Source: Limnohabitans planktonicus II-D5 (GTDB lineage Bacteria; Pseudomonadota; Gammaproteobacteria; Burkholderiales; Burkholderiaceae_C). Taken from it: DNA of 64,000 bases. The DNA lies in contig NZ_LFYT02000004.1 in assembly GCF_001270065.2 (NCBI RefSeq), forward strand, positions 62,001 through 126,000. Reading direction: 5' to 3'. The translations under genes were made by a program, and so were the position numbers. Below are positions 20,222 to 28,438 of this stretch, in pieces. Each line of letters begins with the position of its first letter. Position 1 is the first letter of the stretch. Under the pieces are notes generated by a model. It searched no databases. It was not told where the DNA came from and worked only from the letters and a program-made list of their open reading frames with translations.

Positions 20222-21109
20222 TCAGGCCACGGCCTTTTGGGCTGGCCACAGCACAAAAGCAATCGAGGCCGTCATCAATCCAACGGCTGCCCAGTCTTGC
20301 CAGTGCAACACCTCACCCAGCCACACCGCGCCGCTGAACACCCCCAGCACCGGGATCAGCATCACGCTCAGGGTGGAAGCCACAGGCGGCAAACTGCGCG
20401 CCAGAAAAAACCAGGCAGCGTGTGCAAAGCCAAACACCAGCACCGCGTTGTAGCCAATCGCAAACCAGTTGGAAGGCGTGGGGGCCACCCAGCGATCACT
20501 CTCCAGTAGCACGGCCAGCACGCTCATGACCCCGGTGGTCAGCAAGGTCATCCAAAACGAAATCGTCAATGTGGAAATCGGCATCTGCGAGCGGCGCAAC
20601 ATTTGCGTGCCCAGCGCCCAAGTGCTGGCCGCCACCAAGGCCAGCAAGACCCCTGTGGGCCGACCGCTCAGGTTGGACAACTCGTGCCACAGCAAGAGCA
20701 CCACCCCCAGACTGGCCGCAGCCACACCGGCCCAAGCGCGTTTGGCCAACTGGTCGCCAAACACCCACGCCCCCAGCAAGGCCGAAAACATGGGCATGGT
20801 GTAGCCCAAAATCGCCGCGCGTCCGCTGGACAGCGATTGCACCGCGATGATGATCAGCGCGTGCCAAATGAACATGTTGAACACCGCCAACACCAGCAAC
20901 TCGCGCCAATGCGCACGGGGAATGCGAAACGGCACCTTCATGGCCAGCAAAGCCAGCCCCAATACCGGCGTGCCCAGACACAGGCACATGGCCCGAAAGG
21001 TCAAAGGCGGAAAGCCCGTGACGCCCATTTTCATGACCGGCCAGTTGATGCCCCAGACCAGGGTGAGCAAAACCAGCAGGGTCCATTGGCGGGGAGAAAG
21101 TTTGTGCAT
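20222..21109 (-). CDS. DMT-superfamily (EamA) transporter
   Basis: A 295-residue membrane protein with ten predicted helices arranged as two EamA repeats (first starting LVLLTLVWGINWPVMKMG, second STWALGTQMLRRS). Members export amino acids or other metabolites; the substrate cannot be read from the sequence. It lies 12 nt downstream of the MerR regulator on the same strand, so the two are probably co-transcribed. Confidence 0.88.
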   Translation of the reverse strand: MHKLSPRQWTLLVLLTLVWGINWPVMKMGVTGFPPLTFRAMCLCLGTPVLGLALLAMKVPFRIPRAHWRELLVLAVFNMFIWHALIIIAVQSLSSGRAAILGYTMPMFSALLGAWVFGDQLAKRAWAGVAAASLGVVLLLWHELSNLSGRPTGVLLALVAASTWALGTQMLRRSQMPISTLTISFWMTLLTTGVMSVLAVLLESDRWVAPTPSNWFAIGYNAVLVFGFAHAAWFFLARSLPPVASTLSVMLIPVLGVFSGAVWLGEVLHWQDWAAVGLMTASIAFVLWPAQKAVA

Positions 21110-21121
21110 GGGGTGTGTGGT

Positions 21122-21580
21122 TCAAAGGTGTCGAAGGTGATGGCTGGACCGTGATTTGGAGCTGGCCTCCATTTGCCCCATGGCCGCTTGCGTTGGGCAT
21201 TCGGCATCGACGGGGTGTTGGCAAAGTCCCTGCAAGGCTTCAAGCCTGCTCTTGAGTTCTTGCAGTTCCTCGATCCTGTGTGCCACATGCTCCAGGTGCT
21301 CCAGCAACACCTGTGACGTGACTTCGCAAACGGTGGGTGAATCACCGGGCACCTGCAGCAGGGCTTGAATTTCCTGGATCGACATGTCCAGACTCCGGCA
21401 AGTGCGTATGCGCCGCAAGCGTTCAACGTCTTGTGCACTGTAAGCGCGGTAGCCATTGCTGGAGCGTGTTGCCGGACTCAACAGGCCTTGTTGTTCGTAA
21501 AAACGGATGCTGGCCGTGCTCATGCCGCTGGCCAGAGCCACTTGGCCAATGCGAAGAGTAGGTGTCGAGAGCTTGTTCAT
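21122..21580 (-). CDS. MerR-family transcriptional regulator (CadR/PbrR-like)
   Basis: A 152-residue regulator with an N-terminal winged-helix MerR domain (LRIGQVALASGMSTASIRFYE), then the dimerisation coiled coil (HVAHRIEELQELKSRLEAL) and a short C-terminus with C and H residues. The CRSLDMSIQEIQALL stretch resembles CadR/PbrR metal sensors, but the classical metal loop is not obvious. The start chosen (MNKLSTPTLRIG) matches family N-termini; upstream ATGs at 21595 and 21622 are in frame. Divergent from the methyltransferase at 21657, which may be a target. Confidence 0.85.
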   Translation of the reverse strand: MNKLSTPTLRIGQVALASGMSTASIRFYEQQGLLSPATRSSNGYRAYSAQDVERLRRIRTCRSLDMSIQEIQALLQVPGDSPTVCEVTSQVLLEHLEHVAHRIEELQELKSRLEALQGLCQHPVDAECPTQAAMGQMEASSKSRSSHHLRHL

Positions 21581-21656
21581 GCAGGGTGTTGACATTGCAG
21601 CAGCTTGAAGGTTTCCAATCATCTCATCTTCAATCAAATGACTTCTGGAGTTGTAT

Positions 21657-22256
21657 ATGAACCATTTCGCGGGATATTTATGGGTTTACTTTGTCGTTTA
21701 TGCCGGGGCTGTCATCGTGTGGCGATCGCTGAGTATTTACCGTGCCACCGGGCTGAACCCCATGCGACTGCCCGCCACGGACGATGCGCAGGGGTATGTC
21801 GGGCGCATGTTCAAAGGGGTGTTGGCCTTGTGCTTTGTCTATTTGACGGCACTGACCCTGGGGTGGCCTTCCGACGAGATCGCACCGCCCGTGGCTTGGC
21901 TGGACAAGGCTTATGTGCGCGCATTCGGGTGGTGCATCTTGGTGGTGAGCGGCTTGGGGGTGGTCTGGGCGCAGCGCCAAATGGGCATGTCCTGGCGCAT
22001 TGGCTTGGATGCAGACACCCCCGGACCTTTGGTGACGCACGGCCTGTTTGCCCGTTCGCGCAATCCGATATTCCTGTCGATGCGCCTGAACTTGTGGGCG
22101 CTCTTGTGCTTGCTGCCCAATGCCTTGACTTTGTTGTTGCTGGTGTGCGGTGAGTTGTTGATCCAGATCCAGGTGCGACTGGAGGAGGCGCATTTACCAC
22201 TTGTTTACGGCCAGGCGTACGAAAGCTACCGTGTGAAAGTGCCGCGCTGGTGGTGA
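21657..22256 (+). CDS. Membrane methyltransferase of the isoprenylcysteine methyltransferase-like family
   Basis: A 199-residue membrane protein with about five hydrophobic helices. The C-terminal half has the ICMT/PEMT pattern: [19 protein letters not shown], then EE, a Y-G-x-x-Y-x-x-Y spacing and a final VPRWW, which in this family binds SAM. The substrate in bacteria is generally unknown. ATG at 21657 follows CTGGAG; 76 bp separate it from the divergent merR-like gene. Confidence 0.8.
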   Translation: MNHFAGYLWVYFVVYAGAVIVWRSLSIYRATGLNPMRLPATDDAQGYVGRMFKGVLALCFVYLTALTLGWPSDEIAPPVAWLDKAYVRAFGWCILVVSGLGVVWAQRQMGMSWRIGLDADTPGPLVTHGLFARSRNPIFLSMRLNLWALLCLLPNALTLLLLVCGELLIQIQVRLEEAHLPLVYGQAYESYRVKVPRWW

Positions 22257-22305
22257 GGCGGCGTTAAAAAGGGAGGAAAAGGGTGGAAAAGTACAATCCA
22301 CCCCC

Positions 22306-23157
22306 ATGACCTTCCTCGACATGCTGCGCGCCGCTGAGCGCCAAAACGGCTCCATGCTTTGCGTGGGCCTGGACCCCGAACCCACCAAGTTCCCCGCCGC
22401 CTACAAGGGCGACGCGAACAAAATTTACGACTTTTGCGCCCGCATCGTCGACGCCACGGCCGACCTGGTCAGCAGCTTCAAACCCCAAATTGCCTACTTT
22501 GCCGCGCACCGCGCCGAAGGCCAGCTCGAACGCCTGATGGAACACATGCGCCGCGTGGCCCCGCATGTGCCCATCATTTTGGACGCCAAGCGCGGCGACA
22601 TCGGCTCCACCGCCGAGCAATACGCCAAAGAAGCCTTTGAGCGCTATGGCGCCGACGCCGTGACCCTCTCGCCCTTCATGGGCTGGGACTCGGTGGCCCC
22701 CTACCTCAAGTACGAAGGCAAAGGCGCATTCTTGCTCTGCCGCACCTCCAACCCCGGCGGTGACGACCTGCAAAACCAGCGCTTGGCCACGGTGGAGGGC
22801 CAACCCCGTTTGTACGAACACATTGCCCAACTGGCCCAAGGCCCCTGGAACCTGAACGGCCAACTCGGTTTGGTGGTGGGTGCCACCTACCCAGCCGAGA
22901 TCGAGCGCGTGCGTGAATTGGCCCCTACGCTCCCCTTGCTCATACCCGGCGTGGGCGCACAAGGCGGCGACGCCGTGGCCACCGTCAAGGCCGGCTGGCG
23001 CGGCCATGCCGACGGCTCCAGCGTAGGGGCCATCATCGTCAACTCATCGCGTGCGGTGCTGTATGCATCGAGCGGTGACGACTTCGAGCAAGCTGCGCGC
23101 CAAGTGGCGATGCAGACGCGGGACACGCTGGAGGCGGCCAAAGGCATAAAGGCTTGA
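22306..23157 (+). CDS. pyrF: Orotidine 5'-phosphate decarboxylase (type 2)
   Basis: Decarboxylates OMP to UMP in pyrimidine synthesis. The 283-residue length and the catalytic stretch [14 protein letters not shown] identify the longer subfamily; phosphate-binding [10 protein letters not shown] is near the C-terminus. There is no ribosome site before the ATG, and TACAAT at 22292-22297 looks like a -10 element, so the transcript may be nearly leaderless. Confidence 0.96.
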   Translation: MTFLDMLRAAERQNGSMLCVGLDPEPTKFPAAYKGDANKIYDFCARIVDATADLVSSFKPQIAYFAAHRAEGQLERLMEHMRRVAPHVPIILDAKRGDIGSTAEQYAKEAFERYGADAVTLSPFMGWDSVAPYLKYEGKGAFLLCRTSNPGGDDLQNQRLATVEGQPRLYEHIAQLAQGPWNLNGQLGLVVGATYPAEIERVRELAPTLPLLIPGVGAQGGDAVATVKAGWRGHADGSSVGAIIVNSSRAVLYASSGDDFEQAARQVAMQTRDTLEAAKGIKA

Positions 23158-23203
23158 AAAGACGGTGATCGTCTCAAGCAGCGAAGACATACAAGGAGCG
23201 AAC

Positions 23204-23638
23204 ATGACTTTGAATGTGACGCATCTGGAGCGCACCGCTGCCACCTTGGAGCAAGCCTTGCTGGCCATTGATCGGCATCCTGAATCGTCAGACAGCGTGC
23301 TGTTTGACTTGTACCGCAATGCCGCGATCAAGAGTTTTGAGTTGTCGCTTGAAACAGCGGGCAAGTTGTTGCGCAAAGCACTCAAGGCGTTCGAAGCTTC
23401 GCCTCGCAGTGTGGACGCGCTGGTGTTCAACGATGTCTTGCGCCATGCAGGCAAGCACGGCGTTTTGAGCAGCGCCGAGGTGGAGCGCTGGCTGGCCTAC
23501 CGGGCCAACCGCAACAGCACCGCGCACGACTATGGCGCAGGATTTGCCAACGACACCCTTCAACTTTTGCCTGCTTATCTGCAAGACGTGCGCAATTTGG
23601 CGGCCGTACTGCAAAAAGTTTTTGATGCCAGCGCTTGA
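23204..23638 (+). CDS. hepT: HepT-type HEPN toxin (nucleotidyltransferase substrate-binding protein)
   Basis: A 144-residue helical HEPN protein with the RX4HXY motif at R103, H108 and Y110 (RNSTAHDY). In characterised HepT/MntA systems this motif is the RNase active site, and the tyrosine is AMPylated by the partner MntA to silence it. ATG at 23204 follows AAGGAGCG. The MntA gene starts 14 nt before its stop, which indicates coupling. The assignment rests on motif and context; RNase activity is inferred. Confidence 0.85.
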   Translation: MTLNVTHLERTAATLEQALLAIDRHPESSDSVLFDLYRNAAIKSFELSLETAGKLLRKALKAFEASPRSVDALVFNDVLRHAGKHGVLSSAEVERWLAYRANRNSTAHDYGAGFANDTLQLLPAYLQDVRNLAAVLQKVFDASA

Positions 23639-23933
23639 TCTGCCCGAGCGCCACCTGCACACGCTGCTGGCGCTGCTGAAAACTCACACCCCGCAAGCGC
23701 AAGTGTGGGCCTATGGCAGCCGCGTCAACGGCAAATCCCACGAAGGCAGTGACCTGGATCTGGTGCTGCGCAACCCCTCCAATTTGAGCCAAGACGTTCC
23801 CGGTTGGATCGAGTTGAAACAAGCGCTGCAAGACAGCAACTTGCCCATGATGGTGGACGTTCATCAGTGGTCCCGCTTGCCACAGGCGTTTCACGCCAAC
23901 ATTGAAGCGGGGTACGTGTGTTTGCAGGTTTGA
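23625..23933 (+). CDS. mntA: MntA-type minimal nucleotidyltransferase antitoxin
   Basis: A 102-residue minimal nucleotidyltransferase with the exact GSX10DXD motif: G31-S32, then ten residues, D43-L-D45. In HepT/MntA pairs this enzyme transfers AMP to the toxin tyrosine. It overlaps hepT by 14 nt. The frame is open upstream inside hepT, but the ATG at 23625 gives the family-like start MPALDLPERHL. Confidence 0.85.
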   Translation: MPALDLPERHLHTLLALLKTHTPQAQVWAYGSRVNGKSHEGSDLDLVLRNPSNLSQDVPGWIELKQALQDSNLPMMVDVHQWSRLPQAFHANIEAGYVCLQV

Positions 23934-24315
23934 GCAACAAGTCTTTGCGCATGGATCGAGTGGGCATGATTGATCCGGCCCCAAGCTGTTTACATTGCCA
24001 CCCCTTTGTAGAGGCGGGTAGTGTCAGAATTTCAGTGTGTGAGGCCACACCAAAGAAAAAGGGCCCGAAGGCCCTTTTCTTGATTCTTGTTGCAAGAGTC
24101 TTGCGAGTTTCCTTTGCCTCTGCTGGTGTGCAGACCTGTATTGCTACAGGCGGCTGGTTCGTTTGCTCACTCGCTCTCGAACTGTCTTCGTTCAATAACA
24201 GCAAATTGTTGCTGGGCCATGGGAAGCGGTTCACCCCCATCCGAACCTTTGCCCACCCCCTTCTTCGGGCAAGCCCTGACAAGTGCCGTCATCAACCTGT
24301 GATACATTGAAGCCC
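23934..24315. other. Intergenic region between mntA and the DAHP synthase leader
   Basis: No gene is supported here; frames at 23918-24310 and on the opposite strand have no ribosome site or recognisable family. The region holds the bidirectional terminator at 24053 and, close to the leader peptide, a possible promoter (CTGACA at 24276-24281 and TGATAC at 24300-24305, 18 bp apart). Confidence 0.5.
24053..24085 (+). terminator. Bidirectional intrinsic terminator
   Basis: AAGAAAAAGGGCC and GGCCCTTTTCTT flank a CGAA tetraloop; the stem is GC-rich at the top and A/T-rich at the base, so it reads as a terminator on both strands. It closes the hepT-mntA transcript and insulates the DAHP synthase control region. 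Confidence 0.85.
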
Positions 24316-24390
24316 ATGTCTTCGCGCATCGCTTTTTACTTTTTTTACTTTTGGTTCTCAGTCCCCGGCGGACGAGAGGCGAGCGCATAA
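24316..24390 (+). CDS. Attenuator leader peptide rich in Phe, Tyr and Trp
   Basis: A 24-codon reading frame starting at the ATG at 24316 and ending with TAA at 24388-24390. Residues 7-14 read FYFFYFWF: five Phe, two Tyr and one Trp codons in eight. It lies just upstream of a DAHP synthase gene and overlaps the RNA segment that can pair with the terminator stem. Such a cluster of end-product codons is the hallmark of ribosome-mediated attenuation, as in the pheA and trp leaders of enterobacteria. The ribosome site is weak (GAAG, 4 nt from the ATG). Translation is inferred. Confidence 0.85.
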   Translation: MSSRIAFYFFYFWFSVPGGREASA

Positions 24391-24446
24391 GCACCCGAAT
24401 ATCTCGATACATACCGCCGGAGCCCCAAAGCCCGGCGGTTTTTTTT
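24365..24446 (+). promoter_or_regulatory. Transcription attenuator of the DAHP synthase gene
   Basis: Three complementary segments are present. CCGGCGG (24365-24371, within the leader peptide frame) and a second CCGGCGG (24432-24438) are both the reverse complement of CCGCCGG (24414-24420). Pairing of the last two gives a 7-bp stem followed by eight T residues, an intrinsic terminator. Pairing of the first with the middle segment gives the antiterminator. Ribosome stalling on Phe/Tyr/Trp codons (24334-24357) would leave the first segment free; a ribosome reaching the leader stop at 24388 would cover it. Confidence 0.85.
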
Positions 24447-24477
24447 CACCTGTTTTTTCCAATCTGAGGAGTCCAAG

Positions 24478-25599
24478 ATGAATGCCAAAACCACCGCACC
24501 AGAGAGCTGGTATCCCCATGCAGCAGACCGCACCGGCCAGACCGACGACGAACGCATCAAGGACATCACTGTGCTCCCACCTCCAGAACATTTGATCCGG
24601 TTTTTCCCGATTGCAGGCACTGCTACGGAAACCCTGATTTCCCAAACCCGCAAATCCATTCAGAACATCGTGCACGGCAAGGACGACCGCCTCTTGGTCA
24701 TCATCGGCCCTTGCTCGATCCATGACCCGGCCGCTGCCCTGGACTACGCCCGCCGCTTGAAGCCTCTGCGCGAAAAATACGCCGACACACTCGAAATCGT
24801 GATGCGCGTGTACTTCGAAAAGCCCCGCACCACCGTGGGCTGGAAGGGGCTGATCAACGACCCCTACCTGGACGAGAGCTACCGCATCGACGAAGGCCTG
24901 CGCATCGCACGCCAGCTGCTGATCGAAATCAACCGCCAGGGCTTGCCCGCAGGCAGCGAGTTCCTGGATGTGATTTCCCCCCAGTACATTGGCGATCTGA
25001 TCAGCTGGGGTGCCATTGGCGCCCGCACCACCGAAAGCCAAGTGCACCGCGAGCTGGCTTCGGGCCTGTCGGCGCCCATCGGCTTCAAGAACGGCACGGA
25101 TGGCAACATCAAGATCGCGACCGATGCCATTCAGGCGGCAGCCCGTGGCCACCACTTTTTGTCGGTGCACAAAAACGGCCAGGTCGCCATCGTGCAGACC
25201 CAGGGCAACAAGGATTGCCATGTGATCTTGCGCGGCGGCAAAGCGCCCAATTACGACGCCGAAAGCGTTGCAGCCGCTTGCAAGGAGCTTGAGGCCGCCA
25301 AGCTGCCTGCCACCTTGATGGTGGATTGCAGCCACGCCAACAGCAGCAAAAAGCATGAGCGCCAGATCGACGTGGCCAAGGACATCGCCGCGCAGATCAG
25401 CGGCGGTTCACGCCAGGTGTTCGGCGTCATGGTCGAAAGCCACCTGGTGGACGGTGCCCAGAAGTTCACGCCCGGTCAGCATGATGTGGCGAAACTGACC
25501 TACGGTCAGAGCATCACCGACGCCTGCATTGGCTGGGACGACAGCGAAGGCGTCTTGCAGGTGTTGTCCGATGCGGTGAAGGCACGCCGCGCTGGGTGA
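24478..25599 (+). CDS. aroG: 3-deoxy-7-phosphoheptulonate synthase (class I DAHP synthase)
   Basis: Condenses phosphoenolpyruvate and erythrose 4-phosphate, the entry step to Phe, Tyr and Trp. At 373 residues it is a class I-alpha enzyme with the PEP-binding GPCSIHDP, the KPRTTVGWKG stretch, the metal-binding DCSHANS and the distal ESHLVDG and SITDACIGWD motifs. ATG at 24478 follows TGAGGAG. The upstream attenuator ties expression to aromatic amino acid supply. Which of AroF, AroG or AroH it resembles in feedback specificity cannot be read with certainty. Its last codons border a stem-loop repeat array. Confidence 0.95.
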   Translation: MNAKTTAPESWYPHAADRTGQTDDERIKDITVLPPPEHLIRFFPIAGTATETLISQTRKSIQNIVHGKDDRLLVIIGPCSIHDPAAALDYARRLKPLREKYADTLEIVMRVYFEKPRTTVGWKGLINDPYLDESYRIDEGLRIARQLLIEINRQGLPAGSEFLDVISPQYIGDLISWGAIGARTTESQVHRELASGLSAPIGFKNGTDGNIKIATDAIQAAARGHHFLSVHKNGQVAIVQTQGNKDCHVILRGGKAPNYDAESVAAACKELEAAKLPATLMVDCSHANSSKKHERQIDVAKDIAAQISGGSRQVFGVMVESHLVDGAQKFTPGQHDVAKLTYGQSITDACIGWDDSEGVLQVLSDAVKARRAG

Positions 25600-25606
25600 A
25601 TGAGAA

Positions 25607-25916
25607 ACGTCGGACTCTGCGAGTGCCGACCTACGGGGAGAGGCTTGTTGTAGGTCGGTGGTCGAAGACCCCGACAATTCCCCGCAGTTGTAGGTCGGTG
25701 GTCGAAGACCCCGACAATTCCACGCAGTTGTAGGTCGGTGGTCGAAGACTCCGACAAATGCCCGCAGACTGATATGGCTCGCTCAGGCCGCGTGGGTGAA
25801 TGAGAAACGTCGGACTCTGCGAGTGCCGACCTACGGGGAGAGGCTTGTTGTAGGTCGGTGGTCGAAGACCCCGACAATTTCTCGCAGTTGTAGGTCGGTG
25901 GTCGAAGACCCCGACA
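25607..25916. repeat. GTAG stem-loop repeat array with a 200-bp tandem duplication
   Basis: Lies between the convergent aroG and DUF3429 genes. Reverse-oriented B-type units (GTCGGACTC..GAGTGCCGAC) start at 25607 and 25807; forward A-type units (GTAGGTCGGTGGTCGAA..) start at 25650, 25690, 25730, 25850 and 25890, spaced 40 bp within each block. Everything from 25593 is repeated from 25793, exactly 200 bp later, and the duplicated segment includes the last bases and stop codon of aroG. Member of the REP-like family described in the findings. Confidence 0.9.
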
Positions 25917-25950
25917 ATCGCCTGCAAATCGACAAAGCCAGCGCTGGAGA

Positions 25951-26409
25951 TCAGGTCGCGCCAGCGGCCAAAAAGCAGCTGAGCGACGCCACGATGGTCA
26001 GCTGCAAGCGCATGGGCAGCCAGGGGGCCAGGCCTGCTGCGGGCCAGGTGCGGCGGTCCATCACGTAGCAGCCGATCAATATAAAGCCCAGCAAGGGCAG
26101 GCCAGCAAAGGCGGGCATCATCACACCCACCCAGGCCAGCAGGGTGGGGACCACACCCCAGGTGAAATGGATGCTCGGTGCTTGAGGCGTGATCAGCGCA
26201 TTGCGAAAGCCCACGCCCCAGTGAATGCCACCCAAAAACGACACGATGACCGCGCCATAGCCTTGCATGGACAGCGCCACATAGGGGTGCAGCTCAGGCC
26301 CGACCAGCCACAGGCACAGGGCCAGAAAAACAAAGGGAATCAGTCCGGCATAGCCCAAACGGCGGATCAGGCGCCAGGTGCTGTCTTCAGGGTGCTTGGT
26401 GGGGATCAT
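25951..26409 (-). CDS. DUF3429 family membrane protein
   Basis: A 152-residue protein with about four to five hydrophobic helices and the HWG motif (GGIHWGVGFRNAL) typical of DUF3429 proteins. Function unknown. The ATG at 26409 overlaps the dsbC stop as ATGA, so it is the last gene of a ubiH-like/dsbC/DUF3429 operon. The longer open frame upstream lies antisense-free within dsbC and is not needed. Confidence 0.82.
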   Translation of the reverse strand: MIPTKHPEDSTWRLIRRLGYAGLIPFVFLALCLWLVGPELHPYVALSMQGYGAVIVSFLGGIHWGVGFRNALITPQAPSIHFTWGVVPTLLAWVGVMMPAFAGLPLLGFILIGCYVMDRRTWPAAGLAPWLPMRLQLTIVASLSCFLAAGAT

Positions 26410-27113
26410 TTGATGTCGTTCAGCAGTTTTTCGACTTGGGCCATGGGCACGGCGCCGGGCACACGGGTGCCGTCGGCAAACAACAAAGTGGGCGTGCCGG
26501 TGATGCGTTGTTTTTTGCCAAATTCGACGATGGCGTCGATGGCAGCGGTGTCGCAGTTGGCCGCAGCGGGGGCTGTGCCGTTGATCATCCAGTCGTTCCA
26601 GACCTTGGCTTTGTCTTTGGCGCACCAGATGTTTTTGGACTTGGTTTTGGAGTCTTCACCCAGGATGGGGTAGAGCAGGTGGTAGATCGTCACGTTTTCC
26701 AGCTTTTGCAGGTCTTTTTCAAAGCGCTTGCAGTAGCCGCAGTTGGGGTCGGCAAACACCACCAGTTTGCGTTTGCCGTTGCCACGCACCTGGGTGAAAG
26801 CGTTTTTCAGGGGCAGTTGGTCAAAGGGGATGGCCGAGAGTTTTTCCATTCGCTCTTCGGTCAGGTTGCGTTTTTGCTTGACGTCGATCAGCGCGCCCTG
26901 GATCAGGAAGTTGCCTTCGGCGTCGCTGTACATCACATCGTTGCCCATGCGCAGTTCATACAGCCCGTTCATCGGCGTTTTGCTGATTTCGTCGATCTTG
27001 GGCAGGTTGCTCAGGCGCTCGGACAGGTTTTTGCGGATGGTGGCTTCCTGGGCAAAAACCGGGCTGATGGCCAATGCCAACAGCGAAACCAACAGCGGAC
27101 GTACAAATTTCAT
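26406..27113 (-). CDS. dsbC: Periplasmic disulfide isomerase DsbC
   Basis: A 235-residue thioredoxin-fold protein with a signal peptide (MKFVRPLLVSLLALAISPVFA) cleaved near residue 21, an N-terminal dimerisation domain, and the active site CGYC in FADPNCGYCKRFEKDL. A second cysteine pair is present toward the C-terminus. DsbC corrects wrong disulfides in secreted proteins. It lies 34 nt downstream of a ubiquinone-type hydroxylase gene. Confidence 0.95.
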   Translation of the reverse strand: MKFVRPLLVSLLALAISPVFAQEATIRKNLSERLSNLPKIDEISKTPMNGLYELRMGNDVMYSDAEGNFLIQGALIDVKQKRNLTEERMEKLSAIPFDQLPLKNAFTQVRGNGKRKLVVFADPNCGYCKRFEKDLQKLENVTIYHLLYPILGEDSKTKSKNIWCAKDKAKVWNDWMINGTAPAAANCDTAAIDAIVEFGKKQRITGTPTLLFADGTRVPGAVPMAQVEKLLNDIK

Positions 27114-27147
27114 GGGATCTCTTTTCTGAGTGTTGCAGGGCCAGGGC

Positions 27148-28317
27148 TCAGGCCGCAGGAGGGGTGTTGGTGGCGCCCATGGCTTGGCGCGTCATCCAGT
27201 GTTTGAGTGGGCCGCTGCGGTCAAAGCCGCGCATGCCCCAATTGCGCAAGTTTTGCCAGACCGGGCCGGGCTGGGCAAACAGGCGCTGCAGATTGTCGGT
27301 GACCCAGCCCATGGCCTGCACGTCGGCTTGGCGTGCGCGCTCGTAGCGGCGCAGCAGTTTCAGGTCGTGCAGGGGACGCCAAAATTCCTTGGCTTGGATC
27401 ACGCGCACCAACTCGGCCACATCGGCCAGGCCGACGTTCAGCCCTTGGCCAGCCAGGGGGTGCATGGCGTGGGCGGCATCGCCTGCCAGGGCAAAAGCCT
27501 GCTTGGGCTGACCCGGCATTTGGCCAATCCAGCGTTCGGCTCGGGCCAGTTGCAAGGGCCAGACGGCCCGCTCGGCTGTCAGGGTCATGTGCCCCAGGGT
27601 GAGGTGGCAGGCCTGTTCCAGGGTTTGCGCAAATGCCTCAGCCGACAGGGCTTGCAGCTGCAATGCCCGAGCCGGATGCACCGACCAGACCAGCGCCACG
27701 TCGCGGCCACCTTCGCCACCCATGGGCAGCAAGGCCAGAATGTCGGCTTGGGGCTCGGACAAACCGGGCACATGGCCCCAGCCAAACCACTGGCGGGCCA
27801 CGCCGCCATGGGGCAGTTCGCAGTGCAGGCGAGTGGCCAAGGCGTGCTGCGGGTAAGCGGCAATGTCAAAGGCCACGCCCAGCTCGGCGCGGGTTTGGCT
27901 GGTGCGGCCTTCACAGACCACCGTGAGGGGCGCGGCCACCGGGGCGTCGATCACCTCGATCAGCGGCTGAAATTGCACCGCAGCCGCCAGACGTGCTTCG
28001 AGCACGGGCACATCCACCATCCAGTTGAGTTCGCCTGCGCCCAGGTCTTGCGCGCCAAAAGTCAATGCGCCCCCATGGTCACCAAACACCTGCATCTGGT
28101 GTACGGGGGTCACGGCCGTGCCCTCGGGCCAGCAGCGCAGCTCTTGCAGCAAGCGCTGTGCGGCGATGTTGAGTGAGTAGGCGCGAACATCTGGCGCAGT
28201 TGCCTTGGGCGGCTGGTCGACCAGCGCCACGCGCAGCCGCTCTCGCGCCAGCAGCAAGGCCAAAGTGCGGCCCACAATGCCTGCGCCACGGATGCAAATA
28301 TCGGGTTGAGATGCCAT
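27148..28317 (-). CDS. UbiH/UbiF/VisC-family FAD-dependent hydroxylase
   Basis: A 389-residue flavoprotein monooxygenase with the N-terminal dinucleotide motif IRGAGIVGRTLAL and the second FAD motif GDAAHAMHPLAGQGLNVGL, both diagnostic for the ubiquinone-biosynthesis hydroxylases. The ring position it hydroxylates (UbiH, UbiF or UbiI type) cannot be fixed from sequence alone. The start at 28317 gives a compact MASQPDICIRGAG; a further in-frame ATG at 28365 would add 16 residues. Divergent from ychF. Confidence 0.9.
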   Translation of the reverse strand: MASQPDICIRGAGIVGRTLALLLARERLRVALVDQPPKATAPDVRAYSLNIAAQRLLQELRCWPEGTAVTPVHQMQVFGDHGGALTFGAQDLGAGELNWMVDVPVLEARLAAAVQFQPLIEVIDAPVAAPLTVVCEGRTSQTRAELGVAFDIAAYPQHALATRLHCELPHGGVARQWFGWGHVPGLSEPQADILALLPMGGEGGRDVALVWSVHPARALQLQALSAEAFAQTLEQACHLTLGHMTLTAERAVWPLQLARAERWIGQMPGQPKQAFALAGDAAHAMHPLAGQGLNVGLADVAELVRVIQAKEFWRPLHDLKLLRRYERARQADVQAMGWVTDNLQRLFAQPGPVWQNLRNWGMRGFDRSGPLKHWMTRQAMGATNTPPAA

Positions 28318-28438
28318 GGCTGCATTGTAAGGAGGCCGCCCATCGCAGCCGCTCACCGGGGACATTGGGGCGTGCTCACTTCAGGACAGGGTACCCGCTA
28401 AAATCGCCCGCTGTCCTCCGAATCACCGAAAGCCCTCC

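Noticed and set aside
23918-24310. 130-codon frame between mntA and the leader peptide
   Set aside because: It crosses a strong terminator, has no ribosome site and no family features.
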